This document shows, one piece after another, positions 1 to 11,500 of a stretch of 64,000 bases of DNA (within the stretch, counting starts at the first letter, position 1; every line of letters starts with the position of its first letter). The notes under the pieces are model-generated. The model had not been told where the DNA came from, did no database searches, and saw nothing but the letters and a program-made list of their open reading frames with translations. The translations under genes and the position numbers were made by a program. The stretch covers positions 26,632,247 to 26,696,246 of the forward strand of contig NC_069135.1 of NCBI RefSeq assembly GCF_026914265.1, given 5' to 3'. The stretch comes from Mya arenaria (lineage: Eukaryota; Mollusca; Bivalvia; Myida; Myidae).

Positions 1-1088
1 GAAGTTGCTTATAAACGAACATGTATTTCATGTTTATGGTTGCACCATCAACTGCAATACGTAGTAATTTTTCGCAATTTTTTTTGACTATTTTATAAGC
101 AAATCATGCGCCTTCGCATTCTATTCATTTTTTTCTAAATACCATTTTATTTTCAAATAAAAGTGTTTTTTTATTAAATGAATATCTTTGATACAGATTA
201 ATAAGTATGAAAATAGTAATTTGTAGGAGGTATACAGGAACAAGGGTGTACAGAAAATACTCTTTAGAGAGAGAAATTGATAAAATGTATTTGTGAACAA
301 CAATTTAGTTAAAGTAAATCATAATTCGAGTTATGCATACGTGTGAATTAGGTGAGCATGGAGTTAATACATTGTCATTGGTACAAATTTGCATGTATCT
401 TACCCGCGTAAATATTACAGTGTCATGGACCACAAGCAACGCGTTTCGACCAGTAGGGTTCTCGAAAGACGTACACGTTGCATTTACGGTGTATCCAAGG
501 GATTGTCATATGATGTTCGATCATAATAATCCTGAATGGAAAGCAATGATTTGGTTGGTTACCAATAAGGATCAAAAGAATACATTGCTCATATACATCC
601 GCATATTTTACTTAATTGTAAATGCACTAGCGATTAAAGAGGATTGTTTTTTCATAAAGGTAAACGGACTTGTAATTCAATCATGTGTAAAAATAAACAA
701 TGTCTAATCGTTACGAATAGGTTTCTTGACAAATTTTCCGCTATCCCGCGATGATGGACTTTTTTCATTTTTATTTCAAGTAAATACACTTCTTTATTTC
801 AGTGCTATACATGTAGCCAGTTCGTTCACTTAAGCATAAATTTAACCAACAATTTGCTATTATCAATTTATTACATTGAGCACACCGATTACAAACTCAT
901 TTCGACAAACGAAAGTGTTACAAATAGTGAACAAGTACGTATCTGTAATAAATTAAAATTAAATACCAAAATGGCTTCACCGTTTCAATACTCAACAGAA
1001 AAAAAATCAATGATTAAAATTGAAGATTTAAGTGTTCTTATTCGAAAACCAAAGAAAATAATTAAAAAAACAACAACTGAAAGTAAGT
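1..1088. other. AT-rich non-coding region, one unassigned ORF
   Basis: No gene can be supported here. A 124-codon ATG ORF lies at 333-707 (+). A plausible splice acceptor (TATTACAG at about 412-419) precedes a stretch with more balanced base composition, so an exon is conceivable. The translated sequence matches no family I recognise. The remaining ORFs are short and look random. Confidence 0.4.
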
Positions 1089-1335
1089 CATTGGTGGATC
1101 CAGGGCGCCCCCATCCTAAAATCGTCCAAATTTATTTTTTTATTTCAATATAGGAGATTAAGCGTAATGAAATACTCCCAAAATGCAAAAAATCGATTTA
1201 GAAATTGTCTCCCCCCCCCCCCCAATTGACAACACTTGAAACCAAATAGATTTCGTTTCGAAGGGAGGGTGCAAGTCAAAATGTAACGCCCAAAACTAAT
1301 GCCCCCTCTTACGTGATCTCATGAATCCACCAATG
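1089..1335. mobile_element. 247-bp MITE-like element with TIRs and 5-bp TSD
   Basis: The element starts with CATTGGTGGATCC (1089-1101) and ends with its near-perfect inverse GAATCCACCAATG (1323-1335). It is bordered by the direct repeat TAAGT at 1084-1088 and 1336-1340. Short length, terminal inverted repeats, a target-site duplication and no ORF fit a non-autonomous DNA transposon. It contains a run of 13 C at 1211-1223. The superfamily cannot be assigned from this copy alone. Confidence 0.65.
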
Positions 1336-1340
1336 TAAGT

Positions 1341-2884
1341 TATACCTTAAGGCTTATTAATACATTCGAATCAGTATAGAAATAATTTGATAAAACCCAC
1401 TTAACTTTACATGTATACTGCTTATTTTTTGTTTGATCATCATTTGATACATCAGTTAATCTACGGGATGCAACAGATGCTTGTTTTTATATGAATTCAC
1501 ACCTGTATTAATCACGTCATTTTCCAGCGCAAATAAATAAAAATACAACAACAAAAGGTAACTAATGTTGAAACATATAAATGTGACATGGCCCGCAAAA
1601 ATGGGTCTGACGGATTTTTTTTCTCCGTTTTTTTGAGGGGGAAATAGTGAGCTTCCTGACAGCCATGATAATTATACCTTTAAAAGTTTCACTTACTCAA
1701 TTTTACACGTCAATCAAATTTAAATACATGGAAACACTTTTACTCCTCTTGATAAAGTTTACTTTCTCCGAGGGACTTAAGACATGAATATATACTACCG
1801 GAATGCTCGTTAAAGAAGTCTTCAAATTAGAAAGATATACAGATGATATGATTCTCAATATTTGTGGTCGTTACCCCTGTATACCAGCGTTGCATGTATA
1901 TCTTAAATACAATGAAATTGAGGTGATTAACATGTAATCAGCAAATATCTCTTAATCATATTTAGCTTCTATCATGTACAACTGTTTCATCGCCCACAGT
2001 ATTTCATAATCTCAAAAAATATACAGTTATATATACATACATTTATAACTAATAATTTTCAGCAATGTCAATTTTAATAACAAACATAACTCACTCAGTG
2101 TAACAGAGTTTGTATTAAAACTTCATCACCGACAATAATTTTATTACAGTATGCTTATGTGAAATTGACAAGCTTTCAGACGAAACATCGCGACATTACA
2201 GTGACATTTATACAAATTCTATTGTCTACTGTGTCGTAAATCATGCTCACTAAAACAAACTGCACGAGTTTTATACCTGTTTTATAACTAAAGTCATAAT
2301 CTGTTTCAACATTACTCGTGACATCAATTATACTTTATGAAATTAATTTGCTTTTTTGCACCACGTCCTAGTCATATCTGACGAAAAGGTCAACGTTTTT
2401 GCAAAGAAAATCAGCTGCGACGATTATTGGTAAACATCACGTTGGGAAAGACGTCCTTTGTGCAACTTGAATGTATAGTCACCCGCTGCAATTGAAATAA
2501 GTTTGGGTTATGCATCTTTATTTTCTAAATCCTGCTGATTATCATTCCATGTACTTCAATGCCACCTTTAACGTATATGCTTTAAAACGTTTCATTTTGT
2601 ACGAAAACTGTTTGTAAGTTTTTTTTTTATATTTTGTTAAGCAAAACGATCTTGCTCATATTATTGTTTGTAGCAAAAAGATGCCATTAAATATATCTGA
2701 TGTACAAATAAGTTATAATATGTACAAATACTTTGATAAGATTTACATTTTGCGTCTTATCTTTATTAAGGATTGTTGGGATAAGAGTGAGTTTTGCACA
2801 CAAACTGGTTTAAACCCCCAGTAAATTGACATTTCACTGACCGTTCCAAGGTGGTACCTAACAATCCTTTATAAACATACCTAT
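1341..2884. other. Intergenic, no gene seen
   Basis: AT-rich sequence with frequent stops in all frames. No recognisable exon, RNA gene or repeat family was found. Confidence 0.5.
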
Positions 2885-2928
2885 TATATATATATATATA
2901 TATAATATATATAATATATATATATATA

Positions 2929-2979
<51 letters not shown>
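2885..2979. repeat. TA dinucleotide microsatellite
   Basis: About 95 bp of almost pure (TA)n with a few phase slips (ATAATATAT). It lies next to the left copy of a dispersed repeat that recurs inverted beyond the Mab-21 gene. Confidence 0.9.
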
Positions 2980-2983
<4 letters not shown>

Positions 2984-3041
2984 TGTGCTGTTTGTGGAGT
3001 TTTTTGCTGTTATTCTATGCTTCTTGTTTGTGATTTTGTGT

Positions 3042-3131
3042 TCTATGTCTTTGGCGTTTGCCCATTGCCACTAAACCGTGTTTATGTTTAGACGTTTTGC
3101 TACTGAGCTTGTTTCTGTAGCTTTTTGCATT
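3042..3131 (+). repeat. Dispersed repeat, left copy of inverted pair
   Basis: About 90 bp starting TTCTATGTCTTTGGCG and ending GTAGCTTTTTGCAT. The same sequence occurs in reverse complement at 6438-6526 with few mismatches and one small gap. The pair brackets the Mab-21-domain gene. The element identity is unknown. It is probably the tail of a transposable element. Confidence 0.7.
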
Positions 3132-3658
3132 TATATTGTCAAATTAAAGACGAACGTGTTTCATTTAGTTGCGTTCTGACCCTATATAATTTAAGTATCA
3201 TTTTAAGGAGTATTGCTGACTGATAAAAATTATCAAAAATAAATGACCGGAATACATTACATATAAGGTTATGATATATCGTACTGTTCTTTTTTCAATT
3301 GAAATTGAACGTGGAATGACCTCTTTTGCAAATTTTAAGGCATGATTGTAAAAACAATCCGGTCTGTTCTTTACATATACCTTTCTCTTGACGTCAAACC
3401 CTCTGAAATGATACCGAAAATAGTATGGCTTGAGCAGGCATTCCAAATTTACATTAATGTACTTTCGATGTCTTTCGACGGCGCACAAGCAAAAATTAAA
3501 ATTAATACATTATCATGTTTAACAAATTTGACTTTTATGGTAAAAAATAAGCATATGATTTGGGTTATTATTTTTGCATCAACATAATATTGTGCGCATT
3601 TAGAAGCGAAAACATAATACCTACATGTTAGTTTCAGGTTGATTATTGGCCGATGTCA

Positions 3659-6274
3659 CTAAAAGGTCCGAACATGACATAGCATACAGTTTTTGTGTTT
3701 TCTTTCCTTGACGTACGGCAACAAAAATCTGGCCACCTCTGGGTAATGGATATCATTGTTCTCCTCTCCTTTGACGAGCAACTGAAGATTGTCAATGGCC
3801 TGTTGTCTGTGCACGGGACGATGTATGCTGTTGTACGAGAGCGCCAAAAGGAAATAGGCATACACTATGGCATCTACAAATACGAAACCTGAAATTTGAA
3901 AGATTGTCCTCTATTTATCTAATGTTATGAAGTAGGAGATTATGAACACTTTTTATCCAATGTTCTACATTAACCACATTTTGGTCACCATAAATACTTT
4001 GTTAAAATATTGCTACACATAAACGAACATTAAAAACAACATAAAATAATACTGTTAAGGGCTAGAAAATAAACCCAAAACAATACAACTGTGTCAATTT
4101 AGCTTTCAGTCAAATTTGTATTTGTAAAACATTTTTCATTATAGATACGAGATCAAAGAATATTCATACTTTGAACTTCTTAAATATTAAGTTGCTCGAC
4201 ACACCGACATTCATAACAAAACCATGCATTTTCTTCCTTTTTGATTGAATTTGTTAACAGCATCAATTGCGTAATGAAATTCATGTATCAGACATTATAT
4301 ACTCATACTATGTCTTGTATTTCTCTCCGTTATTTACATACTGTAAATACTGTATGGAATTGTGTGGTTTTTTTATGAAAAAATAAATGTGTTATTAGTT
4401 TTGGAAATTCCAAAAAGAAAAAATTCGATACCTCTGTGATCGGTATCATCGTCTGTCATAGCTTCTCTGTCTTTCAGCATTTGTATGGCTTCAGGAGCAA
4501 ACGGGACCTCCCATGGCCCGAATGTCAGTTCCAAAGCTGCCCATTCCATCATAGATGGCGCATTTCCAATCAATGATGTAACTGATCGATGTTTCCGCAA
4601 GGCTTTCTGCCGTTTGGACGATTTCATTCTCCTTGTCTTATCACCCGTTGTGTTCACGATGTATTCGTTGAATTGTCTCAGCAGCTGCATAGTTATTTTG
4701 ATTGTTTCATCATAGTTTTCTGTCATGTAATGAAACGTTGCAAGCTTCAGTTTGGTAGTCGCAGCGTCAACGCCGATTGCACCCTCAATGAATTTCTGTC
4801 CAGTAGGCAAAATCGTCTGTGAACCTCCCTTTCTGTTGTATGGATAACTTTTTGACAATCCCAAGTAGACAATTCCAAGATGACTCTTAATCATCAATTT
4901 CATTATGCCCGTTGTCGGTACGTCTGGGAAGTGGACGGGGTCACGCATTGTCGGGTATTCAATAAACATCGTCATGGCGTCTATTGTCGATTGTAGGTCC
5001 TGTCTCTCCGTAAGACGAAGTATAACCCTTATTGCTGCATTGAAAAGGGTATAACATCTTTCTACCATGGAAACATTGCGCTCACATCCTTCGCTTCCCC
5101 AGTGAGTATCATAGCAGTCACAACGCACTTGAATTTTGTGTCTTGCGAGAAGCATGTTCATGTTTGGCGGGAGGCATTGCAGTAAACATTGCCAACCTTT
5201 TTCGAGCTGGCCAGTGACGATTGAGACCAATCTGATTCTTGAATCACCTTGAAGTTTTGGATGGAAGAGATTGTGGCTTGGTATGAAGTAATGTGGAAGA
5301 GTCCCGTCCTCTAAGCATTGCAAGAGCTTCTGCAGGCATCCAACAAAGCAAGAAGAAAGTTTGTCTTTGGTCCACTCTGTTGGATGTGTACTTTCCACCA
5401 TATGAAGCATAACGGTTTTGACATGATATGAGGATATGGTTTCAATAACTGCTGGGTTGATGACATATGTAACGAGCAACTTCAACAGGAAGAAACACTG
5501 TATCTGAGTGGTATTGAATGTGCGAATAAGCAGTTTCTCAGCAAGAGAGAAAGACCATCGCCATTCAAGATGTTTGTTGGGACTTTCCGAGTTGCCGTAT
5601 GGAACAACGTGGCATCCGTGTTGCAGTATAAACTTTTTTAGTTCAACTGTCGGCCAAATGAAGCGCCTAACTCTAAATGCCCACTCTCTAGCGGCAATTG
5701 GCCAAACTGGCGAATGGACGCACAGGATTGGCTTCACACTGCTGCGAAGAACCCCAGAAACTCCTGGTGCACTTATGGTTCCGGTTCCATTTCGACTGTA
5801 AGAATCCATCAGTAATTTAGGGGCCAAAATCATCCTCCCCTGCTCATCAGCGACACAGCAACTTGGCGTCGACATGATTGATCTGCTAGAACTTGTTCCC
5901 ATTAAAACGCATTGGAGTCGAACATACGAGGGATGATAGGTCTGAACAACTTTGAAAAGGTGGACGTCAGAAGAATGGGTATCAGATTGTCTTTGTGGTG
6001 CGATGCGCGTTCCAGAAAGTGTCATCATAACGTTGTAATCGGATCCCAGTTTTTCCAACCCGATTCCCTCGGCGTTACTCCCGACGTTTATAGCGTGGAA
6101 CATGAAATCAACGTCAGACCCATAATTGGCTATCCCCTCAAGACTAAAGAGTGAATTGGTATAGTCGCTGAGCCAGTTTCTGTTCTTGATATCTTCTGCA
6201 GACACGCCCACTTCGCAGCAAAGCTCATAGAGATGGAATGAGTCTCGCTCTGTCTGTTCAATGCCGTTCCACAT
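3659..6274 (-). CDS. Mab-21 / cGAS-like nucleotidyltransferase-fold protein, two exons
   Basis: I join exon 1 (6274 down to 4432) to exon 2 (3888 down to 3659), giving about 690 residues. The donor G|GTATCG is phase 1. The acceptor TTTCAG|GTTTCG supplies the two bases that complete a Gly codon, so the frame is kept to the stop at 3659. Family evidence: a GS motif (GSNAEG, residues 65-70) followed by SDYNVMM (78-84), a block EWRWSFSLAEKLLIR (237-251) and SYHVKTVMLH (282-291) with a downstream Trp, as in the Mab-21 domain. Exon 2 encodes a helical tail rich in Leu and Gln of the kind found C-terminal in mollusc members. The family includes cGAS and cGAS-like receptors, which make cyclic dinucleotides in innate immunity, and also non-enzymatic Mab-21 proteins. 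The second metal-ligand Asp is replaced by Asn81, so catalysis is doubtful. An additional 5' non-coding exon is possible. Confidence 0.8.
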
Positions 6275-6437
6275 GTTGCAATGCTTTTTGTGTCACTGCA
6301 ATAGACAATGCATAGACAGCTAGTTAATAAATGCCATTAATCTACAGAAAAGGGGGGTATTTACTTGTTTTGTACCTTGTTCCATTGACACTAGATTGTA
6401 TTAGCGAAACTTATAACCAAAAATGAGTGCACTATTT

Positions 6438-6526
6438 ATGCAAAAAGCTACAGAAACAAGCTCAGCAGCAAAAAGTTTAAACATAAATCCAGGTTTAGTG
6501 GCACTGGGCAAACGCCAAAGACATAG
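6438..6526 (-). repeat. Dispersed repeat, right copy of inverted pair
   Basis: Reverse complement of the 3042-3131 repeat (GCAAAAAGCTACAGAAACAA at its start). It lies about 160 bp upstream of the Mab-21 start codon, so it may sit in the promoter or 5' UTR. Confidence 0.7.
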
Positions 6527-8159
6527 ATTCACTCAATTACATAATAGGTCGTAAATAATTTATCTCTCTGTATCATTTACTTCTTTCAATGTTCTAACAA
6601 ACTGAAGGTTAATTTGTTGTACAGTGTTTCAGTTATAATTAATCTTCTTTTCGTTTCCTTTATATTGTGGTATGTGATAAATCATTGTTCATTTTACTGT
6701 ATGATGAAGGTTTGCTTTATTGGTTCCTGATAAGTAATTAGTGTATTCTACCCAATGCATCCATTTTACATAGGTTAATTTCCGTACGTACGTTTTATAA
6801 CTAAAAAATGTCCTTCTCGTACAAAGACTCAGAAGCCAGATTGGCACTTAATTTTATGGATATTCTTACAAACTTATTAAAATGCACTATAATTTTAATA
6901 TCTACTTAATATCTAGTTAAATGTCAAGTTTTTTTCGTAATTATAATTGATATATCTCGCGATTTTCACAAGCTGAAATACAGGACGGACAATATGTATG
7001 GGATGTTATATTAGGAAAGCAGACAAATGCAAAAGGTCTAATAAATATCAAAGTGATTAAATTTGACATTAGAAATGTTTAATCATTTGTGGGCCACATA
7101 TATTTCACGTAATTACAAATGCTTTCCTGCTTCTGAATAATTGACGATTCGATGTAAGCATAGAGAATTACAAATTGAAGGACTGTTAATGATAATGAAT
7201 AACATTTCTGGTTCAATGGGGGAAGTAAAATCACCTCACGTAATTGGCATGGCATTGAAAAGAGATCATACCACTACAATACATAATTTCATGGATGAAA
7301 CATCAACTTTTAGATGTTTTTAATGTTTTTTCTTCAGTATAAATTAGGTTCTTAAAGATGCGCAGTTCACGGTGCCGTTTTGCCTTTACGATACTATTAA
7401 TCGTTAGCACGTACACAAAATATAGCATTGCGCATTTTTTTCACGCAGAGTCTTATCAAATAACGACGCGCGGTATGCTTGAATCCGCAGCGGTTTGTTA
7501 CGGGTCGCCACATAACCAAATCTTACGCAACAGGAAGTAAGCTTAAAGCTCATCATATGTCTAGAATGATGAGGCCTCGCGCTCTTTCGAGTCAGTTCGT
7601 TGCATTCTTTCTTCTTCTTTTGTGTTTGTAATGGTCTTCCCATGCCTTATGATGGCTGTATTATGACATTTCCCGATGTGACCTTAACATGCAACAACAC
7701 TAGAGTGGTCCCAAGGTGGTGATATTTTGAAAGCTGCTCTTTCTATGACCACATCGCTGGTCTGCGTCGCGTCGAGGCTCTATCGGCCGCGATTATATAT
7801 TTCAGTCGGCATCCTAGGATGTCCCGTGCTTTCTTCGCGACGTGAACGCGCTAACGGATCGAAGAGGCAGGTCGTTGCATGGAAAATTCAACGTCTCAAA
7901 AACTAAATGGACTTTCTATGTACGGGGCTTATACATTCCCGCTCTTTTTTAATTGGTTAACATGTTCATTTTTAAACCGGATATAATGAAAATTTAGGCT
8001 GCTCAGCTTAAGCAACTCACCCCAGATAGAGCGGACGCCTTTGCCCGACAGAAATATATATATGCAGTTACTTTTATGGTTTGGGGAACCTAAAAGTTTC
8101 ATTTTCTGACATGTTATATAACCCTACGGGCTGAGAAATGCTTCATTTATATTTGGCTT
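6527..8159. other. Intergenic, no gene seen
   Basis: AT-rich non-coding DNA. A more GC-rich patch at about 7690-7880 (CGCGTCGAGG, CGACGTGAACGCG) stands out in composition, but it has no recognisable ORF or RNA fold. Confidence 0.4.
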
Positions 8160-11100
8160 TCTAATCTATAAAAGGAGGTTCAATATTAAAAGTACTTAGT
8201 AAATAAGATCCAATTTTGGAACCAATCTGTTAAAGGGGGCAAAATATTGAAAAACAGTATGTACAATAAGGTCCAATATTAACACAACACTGTAAATGAT
8301 TGCCCTATATTAGAACCAATCCTGAACAGGAGGTCCAATATTAGATTCAATCTGTAAAATGAGGTCTAACATTGAAACAACTCTTCAAGCGGACATCCAC
8401 TATTTACACGAATCTATGAAAGAAGGTCAACTATAGGAATCAATCTATAAAAGGTGGTCCAACATTAGAATCAATCTATAAAAGGAGGTTCACTATTAGT
8501 GTCAATTTATAAAAGGAGGTCCAACATTAGAATCAATCTATAAAAGGAGGTCCAACATTAGAATCAATCTATAAAAGGAGGTCCAACATTAGAATCAATC
8601 TATAAAAGGAGGTCCACTATTAGTATCAATCTATAAAAGGAGGTCCAAACATTAGAATCAATCTATTAAAGGAGGTCCAACATTAGAATCAATCTGTAAA
8701 AGGAGGTCCAATATTAGAATCAATCTATAAAAGGAGGTCCAATATTAAAATCAATCTATAAAAGGATGTCCAAACATTAGAATTAATCTATTAAAGGATG
8801 TCCAATATTAGAATCAATCTATAAAAGGAGGTCCAACATAAGAATCAATCTATAAAAGGATGTCCAAACATTAGAATCACTCTATAAAAGGAGGTTCAAT
8901 ATTAGAATCAATCTATAAAAGGAGGTCTAATATTAGAAAAAATCTCTAAAAGGCGGTCCAACATTAAAATCAATCTCTAAAAGGAGGTCCCACATCAGAT
9001 TCAATCCATAAAAGGAGACACTATCTGTAAAAGGGGGTCACTATTAGAATCAATCTATAAACGGAGGTCTTTTATTAGAATTAATCTCTAAAAGGAGGTC
9101 CAATATTAACAAAACACTGTAAAATAATGTACATTAGTGGCAAAACACCGTAAAACATTGTTCAACAGTGACAAAACACTGTAAAAGAAGGCCCAATAGT
9201 GACAAAACAATGTTATAGGAGTTGCAATAACGACAAAACATCGTACAAGAAGGGCCAGTAGTGACAAAACACTGTAAAGGAAGGTCCAATAGTGACAACA
9301 CATCGTAAAAGAAGGGCCAATAGTGACAAAACACTGTAAAGGAAGGTCCAATAGTGACAAAACAATGTTATAGGAGTTGCAATAACGACAAAACATCGTA
9401 CAAGAAGGGCCAGTAGTGACAAAACACTGTAAAGGAAGGTCCAATAGTGACAACACATCGTAAAAGAAGGGCCAATAGTGACAAAACACTGTAAAGGAAG
9501 ATCCAATAGTGACACAACATTGTAAAAGAGGGTTCAGTAGTGACAAAACAATGTTAAAGGAGGTCCAATAGTGACAAAACATCGTAAAAAAGGTTAAATA
9601 GTGTTAAACACTGTAAAAGAAGGTCTAATAGTGACAACACATCGTAAAAGAAGCGCCAATAGTGACACAACATTGTAAAGGAAGGTCCAAACATTAGAAT
9701 CAATCTATTAAAGGAGGTCCAACATTAGAATCAATCTGTAAAAGGAGGTCCAATATTAGAATCAATCTATAAAAGGAGGTCCAATATTAAAATCAATCTA
9801 TAAAAGGATGTCCAAACATTAGAATTAATCTATTAAAGGATGTCCAATATTAGAATCAATCTATAAAAGGAGGTCCAACATTAGAATCAATCTATAAAAG
9901 GATGTCCAAACATTAGAATCACTCTATAAAAGGAGGTTCAATATTAGAATCAATCTATAAAAGGAGGTCTAATATTAGAAAAAATCTCTAAAAGGCGGTC
10001 CAACATTAAAATCAATCTCTAAAAGGAGGTCCCACATCAGATTCAATCCATAAAAGGAGACACTATCTGTAAAAGGGGGTCACTATTAGAATCAATCTAT
10101 AAACGGAGGTCTTTTATTAGAATTAATCTCTAAAAGGAGGTCCAATATTAACGAAACACTGTAAAATAATGTATATTAGTGGCAAAATAAGCTTATGAGA
10201 GGGTTCAGTAGTGACAAAACACTGTTAAAGGAGGTCCAATAGTGACAAAACATCGTAAAAAAGGTTAAATAGTGTTAAACACTGTAAAAGAAGGTCTAAT
10301 AGTGACAACACATCGTACAAGAAGGTCCAATATTGACAAAACACTGTAAAAGAAGGTTCAATAGTGACAAAACATCGTAAAAGAAGGCCCAATACTGAAT
10401 CTACTCGATTATTGAAATAACTTTATACATTAAGAGTATATATTAGACTTCCTCCCTCTGAAGACTTAATGAAATTGTAGTAATAGGTCCAATATTATAA
10501 ACAATCTATAACACAATGTCCAGTATAAGAACCTGTCTGTTAAAAGAGGTACGATGTTGATAAAACACTGTAAAAGAAGGTCCTACAGTGACAAAACAAT
10601 ATAGAAGAAGGCCCAATATTGAATCTAATCTGTAAAAAGACATCGATTATTGAAATAACTGTCTCAAAGAACTTCCTCTTTTGAAGTTTTAAACAAATTT
10701 GTAGTAGAAGATCCAATATAAGAATCAATCTATAATAGAAGATCCAATTATAGATCATATCTGTAAATGATGCCTAATATCGTGACCAAGTTGTGAAAAA
10801 TCATTGAAATCAATCTGTAAAAGGAGGTCCAATATTGGAACCAGTCATAAAATGAGGTCCAATCATAGAACAATCAATTAAATAATTTCGGAACCAGTCA
10901 GAAAAAAGTCGTCCAAAATTCGAACAAGTTTGAACGGAGATCCAATATTGGAACAAATAGGTAAAAGGTCGTCAAATACTAAAACCAATCTGTAAAAGGT
11001 CGTCCAATACTAAAACCAATCTGTAAAAAGTCGTCCAATACTAAAACCAATCTGTAAAAAGTCGTCCAATACTAAAACCAATCTGTAAAAAGTCGTCCAA

Positions 11101-11401
11101 TACTAAAACCAATCTGTAAAAAGTCGTCCAATATTGGAACTAATCTGTATATGATGGTTAAACATTCGAACCCATCATAATCAGTAAAAGGAGGTCTAAT
11201 ATTGGAACCAATCTCTAAAAGCAGGTCTTATTTTGGAACCAATCTCTAAAAGCAGGCCTTATTTTGGAACCAATCAGTAAAAGGAGGTCTAATATTAGAA
11301 CCAATCTCTAAAAGCAGGCCTTATTTTGGAACCAATCAGTAAAAGCAGGCCTTATTTTGGAACCAATCAGTAAAAGGAGGTCTAATATTAGAACCAATCT
11401 C
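8160..11401. repeat. 31-bp tandem satellite array with sub-families
   Basis: Roughly 100 units of about 31 bp. Sub-family 1 (about 8160-9110, repeated at 9688-10170) has the core AAAAGGAGGTCCAACATTAG. Sub-family 2 (about 9110-9680 and 10190-10400) has the core GTGACAAAACACTGTAAA with the same 31-bp spacing and the shared GGTCCAATA element. A degenerate stretch lies at 10400-10950. Sub-family 3 (10950-11150) repeats AAAAGTCGTCCAATACTAAA, and a fourth variant (CTAAAAGCAGGCCTTATTTT) runs to the gap. Because 31 is not a multiple of three, periodic ORFs inside it are by-products. Confidence 0.9.
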
Positions 11402-11500
11402 NNNNNNNNNNNNNNNNNNNNNNNNNNNNNNNNNNNNNNNNNNNNNNNNNNNNNNNNNNNNNNNNNNNNNNNNNNNNNNNNNNNNNNNNNNNNNNNNNNN
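11402..11500. other. Assembly gap (99 N)
   Basis: A run of N separates the 31-bp array from the ~170-bp array. The true length and the junction between the two satellites are unknown. Confidence 1.

Noticed and set aside
5508-6154. Plus-strand ORFs opposite the Mab-21 exon
   Set aside because: Antisense shadows of a well-supported coding exon.
9106-9582. 158-codon minus-strand ORF rich in Cys, Tyr and Leu
   Set aside because: It follows the 31-bp satellite period, and overlapping frames give the same repetitive peptide.
8160-11401. Regularly spaced ~31-bp repeats as a CRISPR array
   Set aside because: Repeats are directly adjacent with no unique spacers. The host is eukaryotic and there are no cas genes.
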